64,000 nt of DNA. Origin: DATKDP01 sp035546335 (GTDB taxonomy: Bacteria > Acidobacteriota > Thermoanaerobaculia > Gp7-AA8). The notes under the pieces were generated by a model. The model did no database searches and was not told the DNA's origin. It saw nothing but the letters and a program-made list of their open reading frames with translations. Positions 8,731-17,750 of the stretch are shown here, one piece after another; the first letter of the stretch is position 1; every line of letters starts with the position of its first letter. Where the stretch lies: positions 80,625 to 144,624 of the forward strand of contig DATKDP010000111.1 in NCBI GenBank assembly GCA_035546335.1, given 5' to 3'. A program made the translations under genes and the position numbers.

Positions 8731-9027
8731 CCTCACCGGCAGTGACACCGACCCGCAGGGAGAGCGGGCGTCCCGCGCCCGCCTCTGTTCCAACCGCGAC
8801 GCTGCTACCCACCGGCAGTGACGTCGATCCCCCGGGGAGAGCGGGCGTCCCGCGCCCGCCTCTGTTCCAACGGCTGGAATGCTGCCCGCCCAGAGGACGT
8901 GAGGCGAACGTGGGTAACGGATTCGCAGATGCATCAGGGGCGGGCGCGGGACGCCCGCTCTCCCCTTTGTTCTGGGCTGCATCGTCGCAGATGCATCAGG
9001 GGCGGGCGCGGGACGCCCGCTCTCCCC
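8731..9027. repeat. Four-copy array of repeat family A between convergent genes
   Basis: Two copies in plus orientation (8758-8792 and 8834-8869) lie within a larger 65-bp direct repeat that includes CACCGGCAGTGAC. Two copies in minus orientation (8937-8965 and 8999-9026) lie within a 43-bp direct repeat starting CGCAGATGCATCAGG. The last unit abuts the sdhB stop codon. The ++/-- arrangement between converging genes, with GC-rich stems but without T-tracts, suggests a BIME-like element that could impede transcription from both sides. Spacing and orientation are not those of a CRISPR array. Confidence 0.85.
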
Positions 9028-9789
9028 TCAGGCCGGTCTTGCCGTCTTTCGTCCTTTGAACTTCGCCTTGATGAAGTCGCGGTTCATCAGGGCGATGAAG
9101 TCGATGCTGATCGCCTTGGGGCAGACGGCCTCGCATTCGCCGTAGTTCGTACAGCTTCCGAACTTTTCTTCCATCACCTCGACCATCCGCGTCGCGCGCT
9201 CGTAGCGCTCCGGCTGCCCCTGCGGCAGCAGCGCCAGGTGTGAGATCTTCGCCGAGGTGAACAGATGCGCTGCGCCGTTGGGACACTGGGCGACGCAGGC
9301 GCCGCATCCGATGCAGGCGGCGGCGTCCATCGCCGTCTCCTGCACATCCTTCGGAACGGGGATGATGTTCGCCTCCGGCGCGCTTCCGGTGCGCACCGAG
9401 ACGTAGCCTCCCGCCTGGATGATCCGGTCGAATGCTCCGCGGTCGACGACGAGGTCGCGGACGATCGGGAATCCTGCCGATCGCCACGGCTCGATCCAGA
9501 TCGTGTCGCCATCGTTGAAGTGCCGCATGTGGAGCTGGCAGGTCGCCGTCGCCTTCAGCGGACCGTGCGCGGTGCCGTTGATCATCACGCCGCAGGAGCC
9601 GCAGATCCCCTCCCGGCAGTCGCTGTCGAAGGCGAACGGCTCCTCACCCCTCTCGATGAGCCGCTCGTTGACGATGTCGAGCATCTCGAGGAACGACGCG
9701 TCGGGACTGATCTCGCGCGCATCGTAGCGCGCGAACTTCCCTTTGCTGTTCGGGCCTGCCTGCCGCCAGACGTGCAGTGTGAGGTTCAT
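9028..9789 (-). CDS. sdhB: Succinate dehydrogenase/fumarate reductase iron-sulfur subunit
   Basis: A 253-residue electron-transfer subunit of complex II. The N-terminal ferredoxin half carries the [2Fe-2S] ligands in CREGICGSC and the later ATATCQLHM. The C-terminal half carries CIGCGACVAQCPNG and CTNYGECEAVCPKAI for the [4Fe-4S] and [3Fe-4S] clusters. It passes electrons from the SdhA flavin to the membrane quinone site. Its ATG overlaps the sdhA stop codon in a TAATG arrangement, so the genes are translationally coupled in the order sdhC-sdhA-sdhB. A much longer in-frame extension through sdhA is a shadow and was not used. Confidence 0.96.
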   Translation of the reverse strand: MNLTLHVWRQAGPNSKGKFARYDAREISPDASFLEMLDIVNERLIERGEEPFAFDSDCREGICGSCGVMINGTAHGPLKATATCQLHMRHFNDGDTIWIEPWRSAGFPIVRDLVVDRGAFDRIIQAGGYVSVRTGSAPEANIIPVPKDVQETAMDAAACIGCGACVAQCPNGAAHLFTSAKISHLALLPQGQPERYERATRMVEVMEEKFGSCTNYGECEAVCPKAISIDFIALMNRDFIKAKFKGRKTARPA

Positions 9790-11702
9790 TACTTGTAGCT
9801 CCTTTGCGTCAGCTTCACGCTCTCGAACTCCAGCGGCTCCTTCTGCAGCACGGGCGCCTCGTCGTCTCCTCGGAACTGCCACGCGGCTACGTAGGTAAAG
9901 TCGTCGTCGTTGCGCTTCGCTTCTCCTTCGGCCGTCTGATGCTCGACGCGGAAGTGGCCGCCGGCCGACTCCTCGCGGTCCAATGCGTCGAGACACATCA
10001 GCTCGGCCAGCTCGAAGTAGTCGGCCACGCGTCCGGCCTTCTCCAGACTCTGATTCAGCTCCTCCCCCCCGCCGCCGACGCGGACGTTGCTCCAGTAGTC
10101 GTCGCGAAGAGTGCGGATCCGCTCGATCGCGGCGGACAGCCCTTCCCTGCTCCGCGCCATGCCGCAATGGTTCCAGGTGATCGTACCGAGCTCCTTGTGA
10201 AACGAGTCGACGGTCCTGGTTCCGCTTGTCGCGAGAAGACGCTCGACCCGGCCGCGCACTTCGCGCTCGGCGTCGCCGAACGCGCTCTCGTCGACCGCCG
10301 GTTTCTGCCCCAGCTTCGTCGCCAGATAATCGCCGATGCTGTACGGAAGAATGAAGTATCCGTCGGCGAGTCCCTGCATCAGAGCGCTCGCTCCCAGGCG
10401 GTTGGCGCCGTGATCGGAGAAATTCGCCTCGCCGATCACGTAGAGTCCTTCGATGTTGCTCATCAGGTTGTAGTCGACCCAGAGCCCCCCCATCGTGTAA
10501 TGGGGCGCCGGATAGATCCGCATCGGAGCCTCGAACGGATTCTCGGCGGTGATGTCGTGGTACATCTCGAAGAGATTGCCGTAGCGCTCTTCGATCGTCT
10601 TCCGCCCGAGCCGTCCGATGGAATCGCGAAAGTCGAGATAAACGCCGCGGCCGTTGGCGCCGACTCCCTTTCCTTCGTCGCAAACCTCTTTCGCATTGCG
10701 CGAGGCGACGTCGCGCGGTACGAGATTCCCGAACCCGGGATACTTCCGCTCCAGGAAGTAATCGCGCTCGTCATCCGGAATCTGATGCGGAGGGCGATTG
10801 TCGCCCGGCTTCTTCGGAACCCAGATGCGCCCGTCGTTGCGTAGCGATTCGCTCATCAGGGTGAGCTTCGACTGATAGTCTCCCGTCTGCGGGATGCACG
10901 TCGGGTGGATCTGCGTGTAGCAGGGATTGCCGAAGAGTGCTCCCTTCCGGTACGCCCGCCAGATCGCGGTGGCGTTCGACTGCTTCGCGTTGGTCGACAG
11001 ATAGTAGACGTTCGCGTAGCCGCCCGTCCCCAGGACGACGGCGTCGGCCGCATGCGACTCGATCGTTCCGCTGATCAGGTCGCGGGTGATGATGCCGCGC
11101 GCCTGGCCGTCGACGACGACCAGGTCGAGCATTTCCGTGCGCGGATGAATCCTGACCGATCCCCGATTCGCCTGGCGCTCCAGCGCCTGGTAGGCGCCGA
11201 GGAGAAGCTGCTGGCCGGTCTGCCCGCGGGCGTAGAAGGTGCGTGAAACCTGCACGCCGCCGAACGACCGATTCTCGAGATGGCCGGCGTACTCCCGTGC
11301 GAACGGCACACCCTGGGCGACGCACTGGTCGATGATGTTGACGCTCAGCTCGGCGAGCCGGTAGACGTTCGCTTCGCGCGACCGGTAGTCGCCTCCCTTG
11401 ATCGTGTCGTAGAAGAGGCGCCAGACGCTGTCGCCGTCGTTCTGGTAATTCTTCGCTGCGTTGATGCCCCCCTGCGCGGCGATCGAATGCGCGCGACGGG
11501 GGCTGTCGTGAAACACGAAACACTCGACGTTGTAGCCGAGCTCCCCGAGCGAGGCGGCAGCCGAGGCGCCGGCGAGCCCGGCGCCGACGACAATGATGTC
11601 GAACTTCCGTTTGTTGTTCGGGTTGACCAGCTTGTAGTCGAACTTCGCCTTCTCCCACTTCTTCGGGAGCGGGCCGTCGGGAACTTTCGACTTCAATTCC
11701 AT
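9789..11702 (-). CDS. sdhA: Succinate dehydrogenase/fumarate reductase flavoprotein subunit
   Basis: The catalytic FAD subunit of complex II, about 637 residues. It shows the dinucleotide-binding IIVVGAGLAGASAAASL, the FAD-attachment region RAHSIAAQGGIN, the substrate segment HYTMGGLWVDYN and the C-terminal GEANFSDHGANRLGASAL. Length and sequence style match the flavoproteins paired with a single-subunit diheme anchor (the Bacillus/Wolinella type), which agrees with the lone sdhC next to it. I prefer the ATG at 11702, preceded by GGAG at seven bases; an in-frame ATG at 11714 would add four residues. It sits between sdhC and sdhB in one operon. Confidence 0.96.
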   Translation of the reverse strand: MELKSKVPDGPLPKKWEKAKFDYKLVNPNNKRKFDIIVVGAGLAGASAAASLGELGYNVECFVFHDSPRRAHSIAAQGGINAAKNYQNDGDSVWRLFYDTIKGGDYRSREANVYRLAELSVNIIDQCVAQGVPFAREYAGHLENRSFGGVQVSRTFYARGQTGQQLLLGAYQALERQANRGSVRIHPRTEMLDLVVVDGQARGIITRDLISGTIESHAADAVVLGTGGYANVYYLSTNAKQSNATAIWRAYRKGALFGNPCYTQIHPTCIPQTGDYQSKLTLMSESLRNDGRIWVPKKPGDNRPPHQIPDDERDYFLERKYPGFGNLVPRDVASRNAKEVCDEGKGVGANGRGVYLDFRDSIGRLGRKTIEERYGNLFEMYHDITAENPFEAPMRIYPAPHYTMGGLWVDYNLMSNIEGLYVIGEANFSDHGANRLGASALMQGLADGYFILPYSIGDYLATKLGQKPAVDESAFGDAEREVRGRVERLLATSGTRTVDSFHKELGTITWNHCGMARSREGLSAAIERIRTLRDDYWSNVRVGGGGEELNQSLEKAGRVADYFELAELMCLDALDREESAGGHFRVEHQTAEGEAKRNDDDFTYVAAWQFRGDDEAPVLQKEPLEFESVKLTQRSYK

Positions 11703-11730
11703 AGAGGTCTCCATCGATCGCAGCCCCGGC

Positions 11731-12408
11731 TCATCGGACGATTCCGGTCATGACGGCGATCGGGAACGAAATGTTGCCCAGAGTGATGATCAGCGCGAAT
11801 GCCGTAGCGAACGAGCGGCGCCACGCGTTGAAGCGAGGGTTGTTCAGACCGGTCGACTGGAACATGCTCCAGAGTCCGTGATAGAGGTGCAGCCCCAGCG
11901 CGAGATTCGCCACGATGTAGAAGAGACTCACCCACCAGACCTTGAACCCCGAAACGACATTCTCGTAGGGGCGTCCTTCGATGAATTCGGGATGTGCATC
12001 CCCGGTCGTCAGGTGCAGCAGGTGATAGATGATGAAGAGGAGGATGATCACGCCGCCCCAGCGCATCGTTCGCGCGGCGTAGGTCGCGGCGGCGTAGTCC
12101 TTTTTTTCGTAGTCCACCGGACGCGCACAACGGTTCATCAGAACGAGCTGTGTGGCGGCCTGAATGTGAAGCCAGACGGCGGCGAGGAGGGCGATCCGAG
12201 TGATCCAGAGGATGCCGCTCTCGGGAAAGGCCGGCGCACCGATGACGCGAAGCCACTCGCCGTAGTGGTTCATCTGGTCGGGGCCGAGATAGAGCTTGAG
12301 GTTCCCGACCATGTGGAGGAAGACCCAGGCGAAGATGAGCGCCCCGGTGACGGCCATGACGACTTTCTTGCCGAGCGACGAGCGGTAAAAACTCAGAATC
12401 CACGACAT
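11731..12408 (-). CDS. sdhC: Succinate dehydrogenase cytochrome b subunit (membrane anchor)
   Basis: A 225-residue membrane protein with five hydrophobic segments and well-placed histidines (FLHMVGNL, WLHIQAA, IYHLLHL, LHLYHGLWSMFQS), as in the diheme b558-type anchors of single-anchor complex II enzymes. It binds heme and quinone and tethers SdhAB to the inner membrane. It is the first gene of the sdhCAB operon, 28 bp before sdhA. The ATG at 12408 has GAGGTG nine bases upstream; a GTG at 12420 is the alternative start. Confidence 0.92.
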   Translation of the reverse strand: MSWILSFYRSSLGKKVVMAVTGALIFAWVFLHMVGNLKLYLGPDQMNHYGEWLRVIGAPAFPESGILWITRIALLAAVWLHIQAATQLVLMNRCARPVDYEKKDYAAATYAARTMRWGGVIILLFIIYHLLHLTTGDAHPEFIEGRPYENVVSGFKVWWVSLFYIVANLALGLHLYHGLWSMFQSTGLNNPRFNAWRRSFATAFALIITLGNISFPIAVMTGIVR

Positions 12409-12420
12409 CGGGTGGTTCAC

Positions 12421-12791
12421 CTCACGACGTGTGTGTGCGGAGAGGCGTGGTCAGCATCCGTGCGACCCGCTGTCCGGCGGACAGCGACAATCATATCGGC
12501 CGGAGAGGGGGAAAGAAAAGAGGTGGGTAGATGGTAGATGGCAGATGGCAGATAGCAGATAGGCAGAGCGACGCCAGGTGGCCGAAGATTCCGATCTTCG
12601 GCCCGGTGACGGACGATGCCGTGAACCATCGGGCACGATTCTTCAGGATCTCGTGTACGCTCGCCGCTGCGGGTCAGGATGACGAGAGCACGCGGGCCTT
12701 CTTCACTACACCGGCGCGCAAGGGCCGTTGCCCGAGCTCGGGATGACAACGGGGACGTTTCGATGTTGTGACTGCCGGACGCGACGACCTG
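12421..12791. repeat. Divergent sdhC/moaA intergenic region with simple repeats and a family C palindrome
   Basis: Between the divergent sdhC and moaA genes. 12531-12562 holds short iterations of AGATGGCAGAT and AGATAGCAGAT. 12580-12610 is a perfect copy of repeat family C, with arms GCCGAAGAT and ATCTTCGGC around a two-base loop and a CGGTGAC tail. The same 31 bp occurs at 51630-51660, with a one-change copy at 48179-48207. No clear promoter could be singled out for either gene. Confidence 0.75.
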
Positions 12792-13796
12792 ATGACGACC
12801 GATCGATTACAACGCCCGCTCCGCGATCTGCGCATCTCGGTGACCGATCGCTGCAACTTCCGCTGCGTCTATTGCATGCCGAAGGAGGTTTTCGGCCGCG
12901 ACTACGAGTTTCTTTCACCGCAGCTTCTCCTCTCGTTCGAGGAGATCACGCGGCTGGCCCGGATCTTCGTCGGACTCGGAATCGAAAAGATCCGCCTCAC
13001 CGGAGGCGAGCCGCTCATCCGGCGCGATCTCGAAAAGCTGGTGGCGATGCTGGTGGGCATCGAAGGCCTGCGCGATCTGACGCTGACGACGAACGGCTCG
13101 CTCCTCGCGGCAAAGGCACATGCGCTGCGTGATGCAGGCCTGAGTCGCGTCAGCGTCAGTCTCGATTCGCTCGACGACGCCGTGTTTCGGGAGATGAACG
13201 ACGTCGACTTTCCCGTCGATCGTGTTCTCGAAGGAATCGAGGCGGCGCGCGATGCGGGATTCTCGCCGATCAAGATCAACATGGTCGTCAGGCGCGGCCT
13301 CAACGAGCATACCGTGGTCGACATGGCACGCTACTTCCGGCACGAAGGAACGATCCTCCGCCTGATCGAGTACATGGATGTCGGATCGACGAACGGCTGG
13401 CGGCTCGACGACGTCGTTCCCGCTGCCGAGCTCCTTCGCATGATCGATGCGGAAATGCCGCTCGAGCCGGTCGATCCGAACTATCGCGGAGAAGTGGCGC
13501 AGCGCTACCGCTATCGGGACGGCGGCGGCGAGATCGGCATCATCGCTTCCGTCTCCCACCCCTTCTGCGGCGACTGCACCCGCATCCGCCTCTCCTCCGA
13601 CGGATCGCTCTTCACCTGTCTTTTCGCTTCGCGCGGACATGATCTCCGAGCTCTGCTGCGCAGCGGCAGCAGCGACCAGGCGATCGACGAGGCGATCCGG
13701 CGCATCTGGCAACTCCGCGATGATCGATACTCCGAGCTGCGCGCCGAAGAGACCGCGGCGCTGCCGAAGGTCGAGATGTCGCGCATCGGAGGGTGA
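12792..13796 (+). CDS. moaA: GTP 3',8-cyclase (molybdenum cofactor biosynthesis protein A)
   Basis: Radical-SAM enzyme for the first step of molybdopterin synthesis: GTP to 3',8-cyclo-GTP. The 334-residue protein has the SAM-binding cluster motif C21-x3-C25-x2-C28 (DRCNFRCVYCMPKE) and the glycine-rich TGGEPL. The C-terminal cluster ligands are Cys259, Cys262 and Cys276 (FCGDCTRIRL...FTCL). The conserved C-terminal Gly-Gly that inserts into the active site is also present. The ATG at 12792 begins the standard MTTDRLQRPLRDLRIS start; a GTG at 12768 is in frame but less likely. No other moa gene is in the window. Confidence 0.95.
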   Translation: MTTDRLQRPLRDLRISVTDRCNFRCVYCMPKEVFGRDYEFLSPQLLLSFEEITRLARIFVGLGIEKIRLTGGEPLIRRDLEKLVAMLVGIEGLRDLTLTTNGSLLAAKAHALRDAGLSRVSVSLDSLDDAVFREMNDVDFPVDRVLEGIEAARDAGFSPIKINMVVRRGLNEHTVVDMARYFRHEGTILRLIEYMDVGSTNGWRLDDVVPAAELLRMIDAEMPLEPVDPNYRGEVAQRYRYRDGGGEIGIIASVSHPFCGDCTRIRLSSDGSLFTCLFASRGHDLRALLRSGSSDQAIDEAIRRIWQLRDDRYSELRAEETAALPKVEMSRIGG

Positions 13797-14149
13797 GGAG
13801 GGAGGGAAGGGTGAAGGGTGAAGGGTGAAGGACAAATAGCAAATAGCAGATAGCAGATGCATATCGCAGATGGCAAATGGCAGATCGCAGATGGACAGCA
13901 GACGGCGGATTTTCGTAGGGGCGAAGCATTTGCGCGCAGGCAGCGGCAGCAGGCTCGCGTGACTGCAACGCAGCGCAATAGCTTCGCCCGGGTGCTTGGG
14001 ACACTGTGACATCCGCGTCGGCGATTGAAAGCCGTACGTAACTGGAATGTTGATTGACGCCGCGGGAGTTTCCCCGGTAGTCTCGCGCGGTGTGCGCTAA
14101 GCCGGCGCGCCGCTCTCCATCTCGTCCAATGAACCGAAAGGAATCTTCC
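13797..14149. repeat. Intergenic repeats after moaA: simple repeats plus palindromic family B
   Basis: Immediately after moaA come three GGGTGAA iterations (about 13805-13830). A patch of AGATAGCAGAT and AGATGGCAAATG repeats follows (13835-13895), of the same type as the patch upstream of moaA. A full family B element then lies at 13915-14010: left arm GGGGCGAAGCATTTGCGCG, variable interior, right arm CGCAATAGCTTCGCC, and flank GGTGCTTGGGACACTGTGAC. The arms CGAAGCATTTGCG and CGCAATAGCTTCG are near-perfect inverted repeats. The last 100 bp must hold the promoter of the following amidohydrolase gene, but no clear boxes stand out. Confidence 0.8.
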
Positions 14150-17100
14150 ATGCATCGATTCATCGCCATTCTTGTCGCCCTGACATTCTCCTTCGCCGGA
14201 GTGGTTCTCGCCGCTGCTCCGAAGCACGACGAAAAGAAGGAGGAGCCCGCGGCCTCGATCGAGCCGGTGCAGGAGAAGACGGAAGACCAGAAGGAAGACG
14301 AGAAGAAGGATGAAAAATGGGATGTCGACAAACCGCTCGGCCCTCGCTACGACGTGGCGATCGACACCGATCGGGGAACGTGGATGAGCCTCGACGTCTC
14401 ACCGAAGGGCGATCTGGTCGTCTTCGATCTTCTCGGCGACCTCTACACCGTTCCGATCGGCGGCGGTGATGCGACCCCGATCACCAGCGGCATCGCCTGG
14501 GACGAGAATCCGCGCTTCAGCCCCGACGGCCGCTTCATCGCATTCACCAGCGACCGTTCCGGAGGAGACAACATCTGGGTGATCCGGGCCGACGGCTCGA
14601 GTCCGCAGCAGGTGACCAGGGAGACGTTCCGCCTTCTGAACAGCCCCGTCTGGACTCCCGACAGCCAGTTCATCGCCGCGCGCAAACACTTCACCTCGCG
14701 CCGTTCGGCCGGAGCGGGTGAGATCTGGCTCTACCATCGAAGCGGCGGCGAAGGGCTGCAGATGACGAAGCGGCCGAACGACCAGAAGGATCTGGGCGAG
14801 CCCGCTTTCTCTCCCGACGGGCGCTACCTCTATTACAGCCAGGATGTCACGCCGGGATCGACGTTCGAGTACAACAAGAACCCCCATACCGAGATCTACG
14901 CGATTGAGCGTCTCGACCGCCGGAGCGGCGAGACCGAGCGGTTCGTCTCCGGTCCGGGAGGATCGATTCGACCGACGCCGTCACCCGATGGAAAGCAGCT
15001 GGCATTCATCCGCCGCGTCGGAGGAAAGTCGACGCTCTTCATCAAGGATCTTCAGTCGGGCTCCGAGCGACCGATCTTCCGCGAGCTCGATCGAGACATG
15101 CAGGAGACGTGGGCGATTCACGGCGTCTATCCCTCGATGGCCTGGACCCCCGACAATCGTTCGATCGTGCTCTGGGCCGGCGGAAAGATCCAGCGCGTGG
15201 AAACAGCGAGCGGGAATGTGACACCGATTCCATTTCGCGTGCGGACGACGCTGAGCGTTCAGGAAGCTCTTCGGTTTCCGATCGCGGCGGCGCCGGACAC
15301 CTTCGATGTGCGGGTGCTGCGCTGGGTCGAAGTCTCGCCGAAGAGTGATCAGGTCGTCTACCAGGCGCTCGGCCATCTCTATGTCCGCGATCTTCCGTCC
15401 GGCACGCCGCGCCGCCTGACGAAACAGTCGGACCATTTCGAGCTCTACCCTTCGTATTCACGCGACGGGAAGTCGATCGTCTATACGACGTGGGACGATC
15501 AGAAGCTCGGATCGATTCGAATCGCGCCCTCACGAGGGGGTGAAGGACGCGTGATCAGCGCTCAGCCGGGACACTACATCGAGCCGGTGTTCAGTCCCGA
15601 CGGATCGCGCATCGTCTATCGCTCGGTGAGCGGTGGCGGCATCGTCTCGCCTCACTGGTCGCTCGACACCGGGATCCACACGCTCTCTACCTCCGGGGGG
15701 AAACCGGTCCTGGTCACCAGGAGCGGCATTTCGCCGCAGTTCGGGGCGGCGAACGATCGCGTCTACCTTCTCGAGCTGGGCGACGAGGACAAACGATCGC
15801 TGGTCAGCATCGAGCTCGACGGAAGCGATCGCCGCACGCATCTGGTGAGCGAGCAGGCGATCGACTACCGACTCTCGCCCGACGAGCGATGGGTGGCGTT
15901 CACCGAGCGCTTCAACGCCCACATCATTCCGTTCGTCGCCACGGGTAGGAGCATCGAGATCGGCCCCGACACGAAGGCGATTCCGATTGCACGCGTCTCA
16001 CGCGACGCCGGAAATTACGTGCACTGGTCCGGTGACAGCCGGACACTCTACTGGTCCCTCGGGCCCGAGCTGTTCCGGCGCGATCTGACCGAGGTCTTCT
16101 CATTCCTCGATGGAGCGCCGGAGAAACTGCCCGAGGCCCCGGCTGGCGGCCTCCAAATCGGATTCAGCCGGAAGTATGACGTTCCGGCGGGAGCCATCGC
16201 GCTGACGGGAGCACGCATCATCACGATGAGGGGAGACGAAGTCCTCGAGGATGGAACGATCGTGATCGAAGGGAACCGGATCATGGCGGTAGGCGCGCGG
16301 AGTGCCGTCGATGTTCCGGTGCGCGCCACCGTCGTCGACGCCTCCGGCAAGACGATCATCCCTGGTCTGATCGACGTTCACTGGCATGGGGACATGGGAG
16401 CTCGCCAGATCATTCCGCGACAGAACTGGTACAACTACGCGGCGCTCGCGTTCGGCGTCACCACGATTCACGATCCGTCGAACGACACCAACGAGATCTT
16501 CGCCTCCAGCGAGCTCGCAAAGGCAGGAATGATCACGGCGCCGCGTACCTTCTCGACGGGAACCATTCTCTACGGGGCGAAGGCGCCCTTCACCGCCGTG
16601 ATCAACAACCTCGAAGAAGCGAGAACGCATCTGCGGAGGATGAAAGCGGTCGGCGCCTTCAGCGTCAAGAGCTACAACCAGCCGAGGCGCGACCAGCGCC
16701 AGCAGGTGATTCAGGCGGCGCGCGAGCTCGAGATGATGGTCGTCCCTGAAGGCGGCTCGCTCTTTCCGCACAACATGAACATGATCGTCGACGGCCACAC
16801 CGGAATCGAGCACTCGATTCCCGTGGCCAGCATCTACGAGGATGTTCTTCAACTCTGGTCGCGGACGCGGACCGGCTACACGCCGACCCTCGTCGTCGGA
16901 TACGGAGGGGTGTGGGGCGAGAACTACTGGTATCAGAAGACGAACGTCTGGGAGAACGCGCGACTGCTCACCTTCGTGCCGCGCGAGCTGATCGATGCGC
17001 GGGCGCGCCGTCGCACGATGATCCCCGATGAGGAGTTCAATCACATCAGCAACGCTCGCATCACGAAAGAGCTTCTCGACGCCGGCGTTTCGATTCAGCT

Positions 17101-17470
17101 CGGTGCGCACGGACAGCGTGAAGGGCTCGCGGCGCATTGGGAGATGTGGATGTTCGTCCAGGGAGGCATGTCGCCGCACGAGGCCCTTCGCAGTTCCACC
17201 ATCGCCGGCGCGCGCTATCTTGGCCTCGACCGCGAGATCGGCTCGCTCGAAGCCGGCAAGCTCGCCGACCTCGTCGTTCTCGATGCCGATCCCCTCGCCG
17301 ACATCCGCAATTCCGAGTCGGTTCGCTACACCATGGTCAATGGCCGGCTCTACGATGCGATGACCATGCACGAGATCGGCAATCACCCTCGCAAACGCCA
17401 GCCGTTCTTCTGGGAGGACGGCACCTCGGCGATGATTCCCTCTTCGGCGCTGGCGCACGACCACGACTAG
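14150..17470 (+). CDS. Secreted amidohydrolase with N-terminal TolB-like beta-propeller
   Basis: A 1106-residue exported protein. The signal peptide is MHRFIAILVALTFSFAGVVLA, and a charged Lys/Glu linker follows. About residues 60-660 form a WD40/PD40 propeller with repeated FSPDGRFIAF and FSPDGSRIVY strands. About residues 690-1106 form a composite-domain amidohydrolase: HWHGD carries the first metal histidines, HTGIEHS and LGAHGQ carry the others, and GSLEAGKLADLVVLDADPL closes the fold. Such fusions are abundant in Acidobacteria and Bacteroidetes and are thought to hydrolyse peptides or cyclic amides in the periplasm; the substrate is unknown. AAAGGAA six bases before the ATG supports the start. 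It is monocistronic and flanked by repeats. Confidence 0.88.
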   Translation: MHRFIAILVALTFSFAGVVLAAAPKHDEKKEEPAASIEPVQEKTEDQKEDEKKDEKWDVDKPLGPRYDVAIDTDRGTWMSLDVSPKGDLVVFDLLGDLYTVPIGGGDATPITSGIAWDENPRFSPDGRFIAFTSDRSGGDNIWVIRADGSSPQQVTRETFRLLNSPVWTPDSQFIAARKHFTSRRSAGAGEIWLYHRSGGEGLQMTKRPNDQKDLGEPAFSPDGRYLYYSQDVTPGSTFEYNKNPHTEIYAIERLDRRSGETERFVSGPGGSIRPTPSPDGKQLAFIRRVGGKSTLFIKDLQSGSERPIFRELDRDMQETWAIHGVYPSMAWTPDNRSIVLWAGGKIQRVETASGNVTPIPFRVRTTLSVQEALRFPIAAAPDTFDVRVLRWVEVSPKSDQVVYQALGHLYVRDLPSGTPRRLTKQSDHFELYPSYSRDGKSIVYTTWDDQKLGSIRIAPSRGGEGRVISAQPGHYIEPVFSPDGSRIVYRSVSGGGIVSPHWSLDTGIHTLSTSGGKPVLVTRSGISPQFGAANDRVYLLELGDEDKRSLVSIELDGSDRRTHLVSEQAIDYRLSPDERWVAFTERFNAHIIPFVATGRSIEIGPDTKAIPIARVSRDAGNYVHWSGDSRTLYWSLGPELFRRDLTEVFSFLDGAPEKLPEAPAGGLQIGFSRKYDVPAGAIALTGARIITMRGDEVLEDGTIVIEGNRIMAVGARSAVDVPVRATVVDASGKTIIPGLIDVHWHGDMGARQIIPRQNWYNYAALAFGVTTIHDPSNDTNEIFASSELAKAGMITAPRTFSTGTILYGAKAPFTAVINNLEEARTHLRRMKAVGAFSVKSYNQPRRDQRQQVIQAARELEMMVVPEGGSLFPHNMNMIVDGHTGIEHSIPVASIYEDVLQLWSRTRTGYTPTLVVGYGGVWGENYWYQKTNVWENARLLTFVPRELIDARARRRTMIPDEEFNHISNARITKELLDAGVSIQLGAHGQREGLAAHWEMWMFVQGGMSPHEALRSSTIAGARYLGLDREIGSLEAGKLADLVVLDADPLADIRNSESVRYTMVNGRLYDAMTMHEIGNHPRKRQPFFWEDGTSAMIPSSALAHDHD

Positions 17471-17750
17471 TTGTTAGACAGTTGCCGATCGCAGATGAGA
17501 GAGAGGCGAGAGGCGAAGAGCCGAGAGACGAGAGACGAGGAACACCAAACCGAGTCATCCCACCCCACACCCTATTCTCCCGTCATCCTGAGCGAGGCGG
17601 GGGGGTGGGCGTGAGCGAAGGATCTGCGTTCTCAGACAGTTGCCGATCGCAGATCCTTCACTCACACCCCGGCCTCGTTCAGGATGACGGCAAGGCCCAT
17701 GTCTTTTGAAGTCTCTCGTCTCTCGCCTTCGCTCAGGATCACGGCGCGTA
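17471..17750. repeat. Intergenic purine-rich and direct repeats
   Basis: A 21-bp sequence beginning AGACAGTTGCCG occurs at 17476-17496 and again at 17636-17656 as a direct repeat 160 bp apart. Between them lie a GAGAGGCGAGAG-type purine tract (about 17498-17545) and the segment GTCATCCTGAGCGAGG, which recurs near 58062-58077. No gene is visible. The stretch separates the convergent amidohydrolase and DUF4388-FHA genes. Confidence 0.65.

Noticed and set aside
8731..9027. Possible CRISPR array at the sdhB 3' end
   Set aside because: Only four units, in two orientations, with unequal spacing and no cas genes; the unit is the dispersed palindrome of family A.
9790..10683. Long N-terminal extension of sdhB
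   Set aside because: It is an out-of-frame reading through sdhA; the genuine sdhB start overlaps the sdhA stop in a TAATG arrangement and gives the normal length.
14090..14149. Longer start for the propeller-amidohydrolase
   Set aside because: The ATG at 14150 has a good ribosome site and begins directly with the signal peptide; the extra residues would precede it.
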